From Clostridiaceae bacterium (GTDB taxonomy: Bacteria > Bacillota > Clostridia > Oscillospirales > Acutalibacteraceae): DNA of 64,000 nt. The position numbers and the translations under genes were made by a program. Where the stretch lies: assembly GCA_016280595.1 (NCBI GenBank), contig JAEEHB010000035.1:1-64000 (forward strand). Reading direction: 5' to 3'. Below, piece by piece: positions 7,736 through 15,269 of this stretch. The notes under the pieces were generated by a model. It had not been told where the DNA came from. It saw nothing but the letters and a program-made list of their open reading frames with translations, and ran no database searches. Within the stretch, counting starts at the first letter, position 1, and each line of letters begins with the position of its first letter.

Positions 7736-10162
7736 TTATGAGGGCTTAACCACTATGTTGACGAGCCTGCCCTTTACATAAAGTTCTTTCACAATGCTCA
7801 TACCTTCGAGCGAGGCGGCAACTTTTTCGCTGCCCTTCGCGGCGGCAATCGCGTCTTCGGATGAAATGTCGGCGGATACCGTAATCTTGTCTTTAACTTT
7901 TCCGTTAATCTGTACCGCTATTTCGATTTCATCGTCAACGCACTTGCTCTCGTCATAGGTCGGCCAGCTTTCGTAGGCGATTGTATCCGTATGGCCGAGA
8001 ATCTGCCAGATTTCTTCGCAGATATGCGGGCAGATGGGTGAGAGCATCTTCACAAGGCCTTCCGCGTAGTCCTTCGGGCAGGAGCCTGCTTTATAAACCG
8101 CGTTTACGAATATCATCATCTGGCTGATGGCTGTGTTGAAGGCAAGGGTCTCAAAGTCACCCGTCACCTTGCGCACGGTCACGTTGTAAACCTTTTCAAG
8201 TTCGCTTCTCTTGTCTTCGCCGAGATTTGCTTCGTCTGTAAAGAAAGTCCACACGCGGGTGAGGAATCTCTTCGCGCCTTCAACGCCCTGATTGCTCCAG
8301 GGTTTTGATGCTTCAATCGGGCCCATGAACATTTCATAAAGGCGAAGAGTGTCCGCTCCGTAATCGCGCACGATATCGGAGGGGTTAACCACAAACTCGG
8401 GGAAACGCTTGCCCATCTTGATGCCGTTGGCACCGAGAATCATACCCTGATGCACGAGTTTCGCAAACGGCTCTTTAACGGGCGAAACTCCCATATTGTA
8501 AAGGAATCTGTTCCAGATTCTTGAATAGATGAGGTGGCCTACGGCGTGCTCCGGTCCGCCGATGTAAAGGTCAACGGGGAGCCAGTGCTTAAGCAGTTCG
8601 GGGTCGCCGATTGCTTTATCGTTCTGCGGGTCGATATAGCGCATATAATACCAGCTTGAGCCCGCGGAGCCCGGCATGGTGGAGGTTTCGCGCTTGCCCT
8701 TTATGCCGTCTTTTTCGATGTATTTCCAGTCCTGAGCGTTTTCGAGAGGAGCCTTGCCGCTTTTGCCCTTGTAGTCGTCAAGTTCGGGCAGCACAAGCGG
8801 CAGTTCGTCATCATCAAGCACGTGGATTTCGCCGTCGTCCGTGTAGTAAACGGGAACGGGCTCGCCCCAGTAACGCTGGCGGGCGAATATCCACTCGCGG
8901 AAGTGATAGTTGGTCTTGCGCCTCGCGACGCCCATATTTTCAAGTTTAACGGTGATTGCCTCTTTCGCTTCCTCAACAGTGAGCCCTGTGAATTCGGCAG
9001 AATTTATGAGTTTGCAGCCCTTGCCGAGATAATCGCCCTTTTCAAAAGCGCACTCGGAAACGTCCGCGCCGTCAATTACCTGAATCATCGGAATACCGTG
9101 CACCTGAGCGTACTCAAAGTCGCGCTGGTCGTGGCTCGGAACAGCCATTACCGCGCCCGTGCCGTAACTCGCAAGCACGAAGTCGCCTATGAATACGGGC
9201 ACTTCCTTGCCGTTTACGGGGTTCACCGCGTATATGCCCTTGAGGCAGCAGCCGCTCTTTGTCTTGTTGAGTTCGGTGCGGTCCATATCGGTCTTCTTAA
9301 CGGTTTCCGCTATGTATGCCTTCACCTCGTCCTGATTCTCAATGCGCGGCATAAGTTTCTGCACAAGGTCGCCGTCGGGCGCAAGCACCATGAAGGTGAT
9401 GCCGTAGATGGTTTCGATACAGGTGGTGTAAATCGAAAACTGACCGCCGCCTACTACGTTGAAATCAACTTCAACGCCAGTGCTCTTGCCTATCCAGTGG
9501 CGCTGCATATCTTTGGTCGATTCGGGCCAGTCAATCTCATTGAGGCCGTCAAGCAGTTCTTCGGCAAACGCCGCCTGGTCGATTACCCACTGTTTCATAT
9601 TCTTACGGATAACGGGGTAGCCGCCGCGCTCGCTCTTGCCGTCAATAACTTCATCGTTCGCAAGCACTGTGCCGAGTTCTTCGCACCAGTTTACGGGGAT
9701 ATCAACGAGTTTCGCGTAGCCTTTGAGATAGAGCTGCTTGAAAATCCACTGAGTCCATTTGTAGTAAGAGGGGTCGGATGTCGCGATCATCTTGGACCAG
9801 TCATAGTCAAAGCCGAGTTCTTTCAGCTGCTTTGAGAAAGTCTGTATATTATCCTGGGTGAAACCGTTGGGATTGTGACCGGTTGACACGGCATACTGCT
9901 CCGCAGGCAGGCCGAATGAGTCATAGCCCATCGGGTGAAGTACATTGTAGCCCTGCATTCTCTTCATGCGGGATACTATGTCGGTGGCTGTGTAGCCCTC
10001 GGGGTGACCCGCGTGAAGGCCTACGCCCGAAGGATAGGGAAACATATCAAGCGCGTAAAACTTGGGCTTTGAAAAATCCCACACATCCGTCTTGAATGTT
10101 TCGTGCTCCTCCCAGTATTTCTGCCATTTTTTTTCAATTGCTTTGTAGTCGTAGGGTGCCAT
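7736..10162 (-). CDS. leuS: Leucyl-tRNA synthetase
   Basis: An 808-residue class I synthetase that charges tRNA-Leu. The HIGH-type motif is in MFPYPSGVGLHAGHPEG (about 40-56). The CP1 editing domain lies roughly at 215-400, followed by the WIFARQRYWGEPVP core element and the C-terminal anticodon-binding region. The KMSKS loop reads KMGKR (582-586), so two of the five residues differ from the standard signature; I believe related Clostridia share this form, but have not checked. Length is normal for bacterial LeuS. The ribosome site AAAGGAAG is just upstream. It follows rsfS by 35 bases and is probably the last gene of the exporter-nadD-rsfS-leuS transcript. Confidence 0.96.
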   Translation of the reverse strand: MAPYDYKAIEKKWQKYWEEHETFKTDVWDFSKPKFYALDMFPYPSGVGLHAGHPEGYTATDIVSRMKRMQGYNVLHPMGYDSFGLPAEQYAVSTGHNPNGFTQDNIQTFSKQLKELGFDYDWSKMIATSDPSYYKWTQWIFKQLYLKGYAKLVDIPVNWCEELGTVLANDEVIDGKSERGGYPVIRKNMKQWVIDQAAFAEELLDGLNEIDWPESTKDMQRHWIGKSTGVEVDFNVVGGGQFSIYTTCIETIYGITFMVLAPDGDLVQKLMPRIENQDEVKAYIAETVKKTDMDRTELNKTKSGCCLKGIYAVNPVNGKEVPVFIGDFVLASYGTGAVMAVPSHDQRDFEYAQVHGIPMIQVIDGADVSECAFEKGDYLGKGCKLINSAEFTGLTVEEAKEAITVKLENMGVARRKTNYHFREWIFARQRYWGEPVPVYYTDDGEIHVLDDDELPLVLPELDDYKGKSGKAPLENAQDWKYIEKDGIKGKRETSTMPGSAGSSWYYMRYIDPQNDKAIGDPELLKHWLPVDLYIGGPEHAVGHLIYSRIWNRFLYNMGVSPVKEPFAKLVHQGMILGANGIKMGKRFPEFVVNPSDIVRDYGADTLRLYEMFMGPIEASKPWSNQGVEGAKRFLTRVWTFFTDEANLGEDKRSELEKVYNVTVRKVTGDFETLAFNTAISQMMIFVNAVYKAGSCPKDYAEGLVKMLSPICPHICEEIWQILGHTDTIAYESWPTYDESKCVDDEIEIAVQINGKVKDKITVSADISSEDAIAAAKGSEKVAASLEGMSIVKELYVKGRLVNIVVKPS

Positions 10163-10197
10163 TTAAGCAACTTCCTTTCAATTCAACTCTTTGATAA

Positions 10198-10560
10198 TCA
10201 GTCAGCCGTGAGCACATCGGACAGGTCAAGCCTTTTCGCATCTGTCCACAGGCGCTCAAGGTTGTAGTATTCTCTGCTTTCAGCGTCAAATATATGCACG
10301 AGCATGGTGCCGTAATCGAGCAGTATCCAGCCTGTGGCTCTGCCTTCAATATGGTCCGGGTCGATATCAAGACGCTTTTTTATTTCATACTCAACCTCTT
10401 CCGCGAGGGCTTTGGTGTGAGTATTCGAAGTGCCGTTTGCTATAATGAAAATGTCGGAAACTATCGTAACCTCTTCCGTCTCAATCGCCACGATGTCAAC
10501 GGCCTTCTTTTCGTCAAGCACTTTTGCTATTTCTTTTGCGAGATTTTTGGGGTCGGTCAT
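10198..10560 (-). CDS. rsfS: Ribosomal silencing factor RsfS (YbeB/Iojap)
   Basis: A 120-residue Iojap/RsfS protein, which binds ribosomal protein L14 and blocks subunit joining in starvation. The core VDIVAIETEEVTIVSDIFIIANGTS and the end GWILLDYGTMLVHIFDAESREYYNLERLW are diagnostic. Its place directly downstream of nadD/yqeK is the classic Gram-positive order. AAGGAGATAA before the ATG gives a strong ribosome site. Confidence 0.95.
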   Translation of the reverse strand: MTDPKNLAKEIAKVLDEKKAVDIVAIETEEVTIVSDIFIIANGTSNTHTKALAEEVEYEIKKRLDIDPDHIEGRATGWILLDYGTMLVHIFDAESREYYNLERLWTDAKRLDLSDVLTAD

Positions 10561-10573
10561 ATTTATCTCCTTT

Positions 10574-11713
10574 TCAGATGCCGAAATGTCTGAGCATATC
10601 GTTGTAGCAGTCCAGCGTGGCGGGATGCACGGGCCTGTCGTTAAGGGCGAGTGTCCTTACCGTGTATCTGCTTGTGTAAAGGATTGCGTGCTCAAGGCTG
10701 AGTGTCGCGAGTTTGCGCACCGTTTCAACATCGGGGTAATCTCTTTCCGCCGAGATATAGTCGGCAACATACACGATTTTCGAAAGCAGGGTCATGCCCG
10801 CCTTGCCCGTAGTATGCCAGCGTATGGCTTCGAGTATCTCCTCATCAGTCACGATTCCTCTGCTCTTTAAGAAAACGGGGGCTGAAATCTGATGCCATAC
10901 TTTCGGGCTCGATTTTTCGAGCGGAGTCATTTTGCCGATAAGGTCAGCGTGCTCATCGGAGTGAAGACGCTTGGTTATATCGTGCAGCAGACCTGCGAGT
11001 TTCGCTTTTTCCGGGTCCGCGCCGTATCTTTCGGCAAGTATGCCCGCGCTCTCGCTCACGCACTCCGAGTGGAAAACTCTCGTTTCATCGAGCATGCTGT
11101 GTATGAGTTCGTGGTATTTGTCAAAGCCGTCGTCATAAAGGTCGTTCGCCTTTATGTAACTGAGCACTTCCGGGGCTACAATGTCGCCGCAGTCGATATT
11201 GCCCTTGATGTAAAACCTCACCTGCGTGGAACTCAGTTCATAGGGCTCAATCGGCATAAAGATTATCTTTTTGCGCTGCGCCTCCGTGTAGCCGGAGAGG
11301 TCCGGCTTGTAGTCCGTCTTTCTCGATGCCGCGCAGATTGTGCACAGCGAAAGGATTTCCTCCCATCTGTACCACTGCGTGAATGTTTCGAGCATATCCG
11401 AGCCGATGATGAAATAGAAATCATCCTTCGGATACATATCGTGAAGAATATGCAGGGTTTCAACGGTGTAACTTCTGTCGCCTCTGTTTATTTCAATATC
11501 GGAGACCTCGAAAAACGGCTCGGGAAATTCGAGTGAGCACATCTCCATCCTGTCCTTTGCCCCGGCGAGCGCCGCGGCGGCCTTGTGAGGCGGAATGCAG
11601 GAGGGCATGATTATCACTCTGTCAAGCCCGAGGCGGCGGTATGCCTCAAGCGCAAGTCTTTTGTGACCGTTGTGCGGGGGGTTGAAGGTGCCGCCCAAGA
11701 TGCCTGTTTTCAT
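10574..11713 (-). CDS. nadD: Fused nicotinate-nucleotide adenylyltransferase (NadD) and YqeK HD-domain hydrolase
   Basis: A 379-residue two-domain protein. Residues 1-195 are NadD, which makes nicotinate adenine dinucleotide in NAD synthesis: GGTFNPPHNGH at 7-17, and SSTQVR at 161-166. Residues 200-379 are an HD-domain phosphohydrolase of the YqeK type (His215, HD at 244-245, then IRWHTTGKAGM and KIVYVADYI), whose family hydrolyses diadenosine tetraphosphate symmetrically. In Bacillus these are separate adjacent genes, so the fusion joins neighbours. The stop codon of the ABC permease is 3 bases before the start and no clear ribosome site is seen, which suggests translational coupling. nadE, the last step of the same pathway, is at 39633-40358. 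Confidence 0.93.
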   Translation of the reverse strand: MKTGILGGTFNPPHNGHKRLALEAYRRLGLDRVIIMPSCIPPHKAAAALAGAKDRMEMCSLEFPEPFFEVSDIEINRGDRSYTVETLHILHDMYPKDDFYFIIGSDMLETFTQWYRWEEILSLCTICAASRKTDYKPDLSGYTEAQRKKIIFMPIEPYELSSTQVRFYIKGNIDCGDIVAPEVLSYIKANDLYDDGFDKYHELIHSMLDETRVFHSECVSESAGILAERYGADPEKAKLAGLLHDITKRLHSDEHADLIGKMTPLEKSSPKVWHQISAPVFLKSRGIVTDEEILEAIRWHTTGKAGMTLLSKIVYVADYISAERDYPDVETVRKLATLSLEHAILYTSRYTVRTLALNDRPVHPATLDCYNDMLRHFGI

Positions 11714-11716
11714 ATT

Positions 11717-12553
11717 TTAACTGATGTTTATTCTCTTGTGCATGATGTGTGCTGTGGCGAAGAAGAGCCCGAGGTCCTGAAGCACCATAAACAGATACGG
11801 CATAAGCGTCAGCTGCATACCGGGGGAGTGCGGGTCGCCGAAATCGAAGGTAAACGACTTGTCATTGCCGAGCACAAGGTAAACGCCGAAGAATTTTTCA
11901 AGATAATAGATGCACACAAGGCCGAGAATCATAGTGCCGGCGGAAATGATGACCGCCCAGATTACATTCGCCTTCTGGAACTGCCTGATGTGTGAAAGAG
12001 CAATTCCGAAGTAAACGATAATGGTGCAGGAAAGGATTATCGTGAAGAATTCAAGAATATAATACACGGCGTAGGTGATTATCTGCGCCTTTGAGGGGAA
12101 GTTTGCAAACACTGAAAGAAGACTTGATGCGGTGTCAATCGTTTCACCGTACTGCTTCTGTATGTATTTTGCGAGTATATCGAGCACGAGCACGAAGTTT
12201 ACAAACGAGAATACCATCCACGCGCCGTAAACGATAACCTTTGAGCCGAGCAGCTGCTTGCTGTTGACGGGCAGGGTGAAACTCAGGTAACCCTGCTGGC
12301 CGAAAAGTGACTTCTGGTAATCGTAAATAACGAAGAAGAGCGAAACGAATACGAGAAGGAAGGAAACGAGCAGGCTGATGATAACGCCCGCGGTGAGAAT
12401 TTTTGTTTTTTCTGTGTATTTGCCTATGAAGAAAGCGCACAGCGCGGCAATCTCAATGAGATAGAAGAGGGGAATAACTCTTGCGCTGGCAAGGAAATCG
12501 TTTTTTATGAGTTTGAGCATCTTGCCCTTTACTTTGTCAGATTTGCCAGTCAC
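11717..12553 (-). CDS. ABC transporter permease (ABC-2 type)
   Basis: A 278-residue integral membrane protein with about six hydrophobic segments, for example VIPLFYLIEIAALCAFF, VIISLLVSFLLVFVSLFFVIY and YAVYYILEFFTIILSCTIIV. It fits the permease half of an ABC exporter with the ATPase encoded just upstream. I chose the GTG at 12553, nine bases after a perfect AAGGAGG; it overlaps the ATPase gene by 17 bases. A TTG at 12559 is too close to that site, and the ATG at 12520 lacks a good one. The substrate is unknown. Confidence 0.8.
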   Translation of the reverse strand: MTGKSDKVKGKMLKLIKNDFLASARVIPLFYLIEIAALCAFFIGKYTEKTKILTAGVIISLLVSFLLVFVSLFFVIYDYQKSLFGQQGYLSFTLPVNSKQLLGSKVIVYGAWMVFSFVNFVLVLDILAKYIQKQYGETIDTASSLLSVFANFPSKAQIITYAVYYILEFFTIILSCTIIVYFGIALSHIRQFQKANVIWAVIISAGTMILGLVCIYYLEKFFGVYLVLGNDKSFTFDFGDPHSPGMQLTLMPYLFMVLQDLGLFFATAHIMHKRINIS

Positions 12554-13244
12554 TTGCAAACACCTCCTTGAATACTTCGTTTACGGTTTTGCCCGTGCTT
12601 GTGAGATGGGCTACGGTATCCTGCATAAGCAGTTTGCCTCTGCCTATCATAATGATTGAATCAAGCACGCCTTCAATATCGTGAATAAGGTGAGTGGACA
12701 TCATAAGGGTTGAGCCCTCGGGACGGTTTTTGATGATTGACGCAAGGATGAAATCCCTTGCCGCGGGGTCAACGCCGCCCATAGGCTCGTCGAGGATGTA
12801 AATCTTCGCGTTTCTGCACATAACGAGTATGAGCTGAAGTTTTTCCTGCTGACCTTTTGACATTGTCCTTGCCTTCTGCTTATGGGGCAGCTGGAAAGTG
12901 TCAAGCATCTTCATCGCTTTCTGAAGGTCGAAATCATCGTAGAAGTCGGCCATATACTTGATGGCGTCATCGGCGGTCATCCAGCTTGCAAGGTAGGTTT
13001 TCTCGGGCAGGTATGCTACCATGGCCTTTGTTTTCGCTCCGGGTTTGAGCCCGTCCACAAGTACCTCGCCGCTGTAGTCGTTGATAAGACCGGTGAGTAT
13101 TTTGATAAGAGAAGTTTTGCCGCTTCCGTTAGGCCCGAGCAGGCCGATAATCTGCCCGTCTTCGAGGCTGAATGAAACATTGTTAAGCACACGGTTGCTG
13201 CCGTAGGATTTTGACAGCCCGTTGATTTTTATTATTTCAGACAA
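12537..13244 (-). CDS. ABC transporter ATP-binding protein
   Basis: A 235-residue single ABC ATPase. Walker A is GPNGSGKT (37-44), the signature motif reads MSKGQQEKL, Walker B is IYILDEP, and the switch histidine is in MMSTHLIHD. The signature has SKGQ instead of SGGQ, which is common in this YtrB/BcrA-like exporter subgroup. With the overlapping permease it forms a two-gene exporter. Homologues often sit beside a GntR regulator, but none is present here. The promoter region carries a near-perfect palindrome (see 13293-13325). Confidence 0.9.
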   Translation of the reverse strand: MSEIIKINGLSKSYGSNRVLNNVSFSLEDGQIIGLLGPNGSGKTSLIKILTGLINDYSGEVLVDGLKPGAKTKAMVAYLPEKTYLASWMTADDAIKYMADFYDDFDLQKAMKMLDTFQLPHKQKARTMSKGQQEKLQLILVMCRNAKIYILDEPMGGVDPAARDFILASIIKNRPEGSTLMMSTHLIHDIEGVLDSIIMIGRGKLLMQDTVAHLTSTGKTVNEVFKEVFASDWQI

Positions 13245-13292
13245 AAGAAACCCTCCGTTTCCGTTATTTACCTTTAAGTGTCGTTTAATCCG

Positions 13293-13325
13293 TGATATTA
13301 TATCACTTAATTAAATAAAATAAAA
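13293..13325 (-). promoter_or_regulatory. Possible promoter and operator of the ABC exporter
   Basis: On the - strand a TATAAT box (13302-13297) sits inside the palindrome GTGATAT-T-ATATCAC (13293-13307). The -35 region is weak (TTTTAT at 13325-13320). A palindrome over the -10 box is what a repressor site would look like; no regulator gene is adjacent. Confidence 0.4.
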
Positions 13326-13408
13326 GAAATTTTTTTCGATTTATGCGAATATAAGTGAATTTTCTGTGAATTTGAGGGCGGGCGTGCGGATAAATATCAC
13401 GGAAAAGA

Positions 13409-13437
13409 TTGATATTGCCTCTCCTTTATAGTAAAAT
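13409..13437 (+). promoter_or_regulatory. Promoter of the CorA-like gene
   Basis: TTGATA (13409-13414), 17-bp spacer, TAAAAT (13432-13437), 29 bases before the ATG, with GGAG at 13455-13458 as ribosome site. Confidence 0.65.
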
Positions 13438-13466
13438 ATATCCATTAAATCAGCGGAGTTGATATT

Positions 13467-14393
13467 ATGTTTTACAGAGCGGAAAACGAACTCAGAGAAA
13501 TACCGTTTGAAGAGATAAGCGAAGATTTCCTCACAATAGGCATAATCAGCGGCGAAGAACTTGACGCGCTTAAAGAGAAACTCGATTTTTCGGATTCTTC
13601 CGCGGAAAAATGCAAAAGAGCGAATCCTCTGTTCAGAACGGAAGTTGAAGTTTACGGCAACTATACTTTCACCGAACTGCGCGTGCCCGCAGGCAACGGG
13701 CAGGATGACTATATCGCCGTTTTCCTCAAAAAGAATTTCATACTCATAGTCGATATCCTTGACCGCGACGGCTCTACCATGGACATATTCCGCCGCGTGG
13801 TTGACAGATTCCCTGCAGAAAAAATCAACCCCGCGAAAGTGGTCTGCTCATTTATGGAATCGCTTGTGTCCGACAGCGGCGCGATAATCGAAAACGCGCG
13901 CAACGAACTTGTGGCTATGGAAGAAAGAATAGTCAGCGGCGACACGGGCGACGACTTCAACATTGAACTGCTCGATATCAAAAAGGATCTGCTCAGATTC
14001 AACAATTACTATGAGCAGCTGCTCGATATATCCGAAACCCTGAGCGACAATGACAACGATATTTTCCGCGAGGAGGATGTCATCTACATCTCCAACCTGC
14101 AAAACAAGATTCAGCGCATAGTCAACGATATCGACTCGCTCGAAAATTCCGCCGACCATCTCGGTGACGCCTATTCATCATCGCTCGACCTCAAACTCAA
14201 CCACTCGATGAAAGTGTTCACGGTGATTACCACCATCTTTTTCCCGCTTACGATTATCGTCGGCTGGTACGGAATGAACTTTGACAGCATGGCGGAATTT
14301 CACTGGAAATACGGGTATTTGTTTGTGATACTGCTCTCGGCGGCAGTCGTAGCCTTTATGATGATTATCGGCAAAAAACGCAAATGGTTTTGA
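13467..14393 (+). CDS. CorA-family divalent cation transporter
   Basis: A 308-residue membrane protein of the CorA Mg2+/Co2+ channel family. The N-terminal two thirds are the cytoplasmic alpha/beta funnel with long charged helices (about 135-235). Two transmembrane helices lie at the C-terminus. The selectivity motif GMN is in WYGMNFDSMAEF between them, and the tail is basic (GKKRKWF). The protein is at the short end for the family but intact. Substrate could be Mg2+ or another divalent ion. The gene ends directly at repeat copy A. Confidence 0.88.
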   Translation: MFYRAENELREIPFEEISEDFLTIGIISGEELDALKEKLDFSDSSAEKCKRANPLFRTEVEVYGNYTFTELRVPAGNGQDDYIAVFLKKNFILIVDILDRDGSTMDIFRRVVDRFPAEKINPAKVVCSFMESLVSDSGAIIENARNELVAMEERIVSGDTGDDFNIELLDIKKDLLRFNNYYEQLLDISETLSDNDNDIFREEDVIYISNLQNKIQRIVNDIDSLENSADHLGDAYSSSLDLKLNHSMKVFTVITTIFFPLTIIVGWYGMNFDSMAEFHWKYGYLFVILLSAAVVAFMMIIGKKRKWF

Positions 14394-14396
14394 GGA

Positions 14397-14637
14397 CGGT
14401 CGGCGAATATACGGCGAAAAACAAACAAAAAAGTATAAGAGGACTGCGAGTTTTTAACTTGCGGTCCTCAATTTTTATTCAATCAAATTTTCATAAGGAA
14501 TATTTTTTATTTTTTTTGTTTTCGGAGCCTTTGCTCATTCGCCGTATCTTGATACTGTCTTCAGTCCGGAAAGAGCCGTTTTCATCCGTTTCTTCGTCCT
14601 CCCTGCTTCTGTGCCTTTGAGTAAGTGACATCAAAAC
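14397..14637 (+). repeat. 3'-end dispersed repeat, copy A
   Basis: One of five related copies in the window (also 14641, 14972, 30884 and 54001). It begins 3 bases after the corA stop. Order: CGGCGAATATACGGCGAAAAAC arm, terminator-type hairpin, ATAAGGAATATT, a GCC...CGCCGTATCTTGATACTGTC block, GTTTTCATC, TCCTCCCT, and an end GTGACATCAAAAC. Its first 85 bases or so are an almost exact inverted copy of the end of copy C (15190-15268), with about four differences. No protein is encoded. Confidence 0.8.
14439..14481 (+). terminator. Terminator-like hairpin in repeat copy A (after corA)
   Basis: A 14-bp stem GAGGACTGCGAGTT/AACTTGCGGTCCTC with two G-T pairs and a TTT loop (14439-14469), followed by a T-rich run. 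It would end the corA transcript about 46 bases after the stop. Confidence 0.75.
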
Positions 14638-14640
14638 CGG

Positions 14641-14876
14641 TCGGGACATAAAAGGCGAAAAACGAAAAGACAATAGTTTGACAGAAGTGCGGGTTTTGAA
14701 CTCGTACTTCTTTTCTTTATTCGATATAGTTTTCTATAAAGAATATTGTTTTGTCTTTTCTCGGCGTTCTTTCGGTCTTGCCGTATCCTGATACTGTCGT
14801 CGGCCGAAATAATCGCCGTTTTCATCCTTTTCTGTTCCCTCCCTGTTGCCGTGCCTTTGATAGAATTACATCAGGA
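14641..14876 (+). repeat. 3'-end dispersed repeat, copy B (tandem to A)
   Basis: Same orientation as copy A and directly behind it. It lacks the first GGCGAATATAC arm but keeps GCGAAAAACGAAAAGACAA, a hairpin AGAAGTGCGGGTT/AACTCGTACTTCT (14683-14711), ATAAAGAATATT, TTGTCTTTTCTCGG, GCCGTATCCTGATACTGTC, TTTTCATC and CCTCCCT. It has diverged more than A, so the tandem is not a recent duplication. This copy is not next to a stop codon. Confidence 0.75.
14683..14720 (+). terminator. Terminator-like hairpin in repeat copy B
   Basis: Stem AGAAGTGCGGGTT/AACTCGTACTTCT with a short loop (14683-14711), then TTTCTTTATT. A second, back-up stop for corA transcripts. Confidence 0.6.
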
Positions 14877-14898
14877 ACAAATTGACAATATAATTGAT

Positions 14899-14966
14899 TG
14901 TCATTCCGAGCCTGTCGAGGAATCTCAAATAGATCCTTCGACTCGTTTCACTCGCTCAGGATGACA
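14899..14966. repeat. Long imperfect palindrome (TGTCATTCCGAG type)
   Basis: Starts TGTCATTCCGAGCCTGTCG and ends CTCGCTCAGGATGACA; the arms can fold into an extended hairpin around AATCTCAAATAGATC. Elements of this look are scattered in many bacterial genomes. It sits between copies B and C of the 3'-end repeat and has no coding potential. Confidence 0.65.
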
Positions 14967-14971
14967 AAACG

Positions 14972-15268
14972 GTTTCAAATGTTGTTACTTCAGCGGCACT
15001 TAGGGAGGACGCAAGAAGCGTTGAACCGCCGATGCGCCGCCTGTGGCGGATGAAGCGAGGCGGTGAGAGGAAAAAACAAGGAGAACTGCGAAGCGAGCCA
15101 GCGAGCAGAGCGACTATGTTTCTGACGGTTAAAAATACGCCGAGAAAAGACGATAACAAAATATTCCTTATGTTAAATCAGAACAAATAAAAATCAAGGA
15201 CCGCAAGTTAAAAACTTGCAGTCCTCTTAAACTTTTTTGTTTGTTTTTCGCCGTATATTCGCCGACCG
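14972..15268 (-). repeat. 3'-end dispersed repeat, copy C (inverted)
   Basis: Reads away from the uracil permease, whose stop codon is at 15270-15272. From the permease side it has the GGCGAATATACGGCGAAAAAC arm, hairpin, ATAAGGAATATT, CGTCTTTTCTCGGCG, an inserted or diverged stretch (about 15020-15120, itself containing CCGCCTGTGGCGG), CCTCCCT, and AACATTTGAAACCG. It makes a roughly 85-bp terminal inverted repeat with copy A, so that 14397-15268 looks like an 872-bp palindromic block without a transposase gene. Confidence 0.78.
15188..15227 (-). terminator. Terminator-like hairpin in repeat copy C (after uracil permease)
   Basis: On the - strand, stem GAGGACTGCAAGTT/AACTTGCGGTCCTT with a TTT loop, followed by GATTTTTATTTG. 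It lies about 45 bases after the permease stop, the mirror image of copy A. Confidence 0.75.
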
Positions 15269-15269
15269 A

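Noticed and set aside
8822-9835. A 337-codon open frame on the + strand inside leuS
   Set aside because: It is antisense to a clear leucyl-tRNA synthetase, has no ribosome site or recognisable domain, and arises from codon bias.
14397-15268. Insertion sequence
   Set aside because: Inverted ends are present but there is no transposase frame, and single copies of the ends occur elsewhere at stop codons, which fits a repeat family better.
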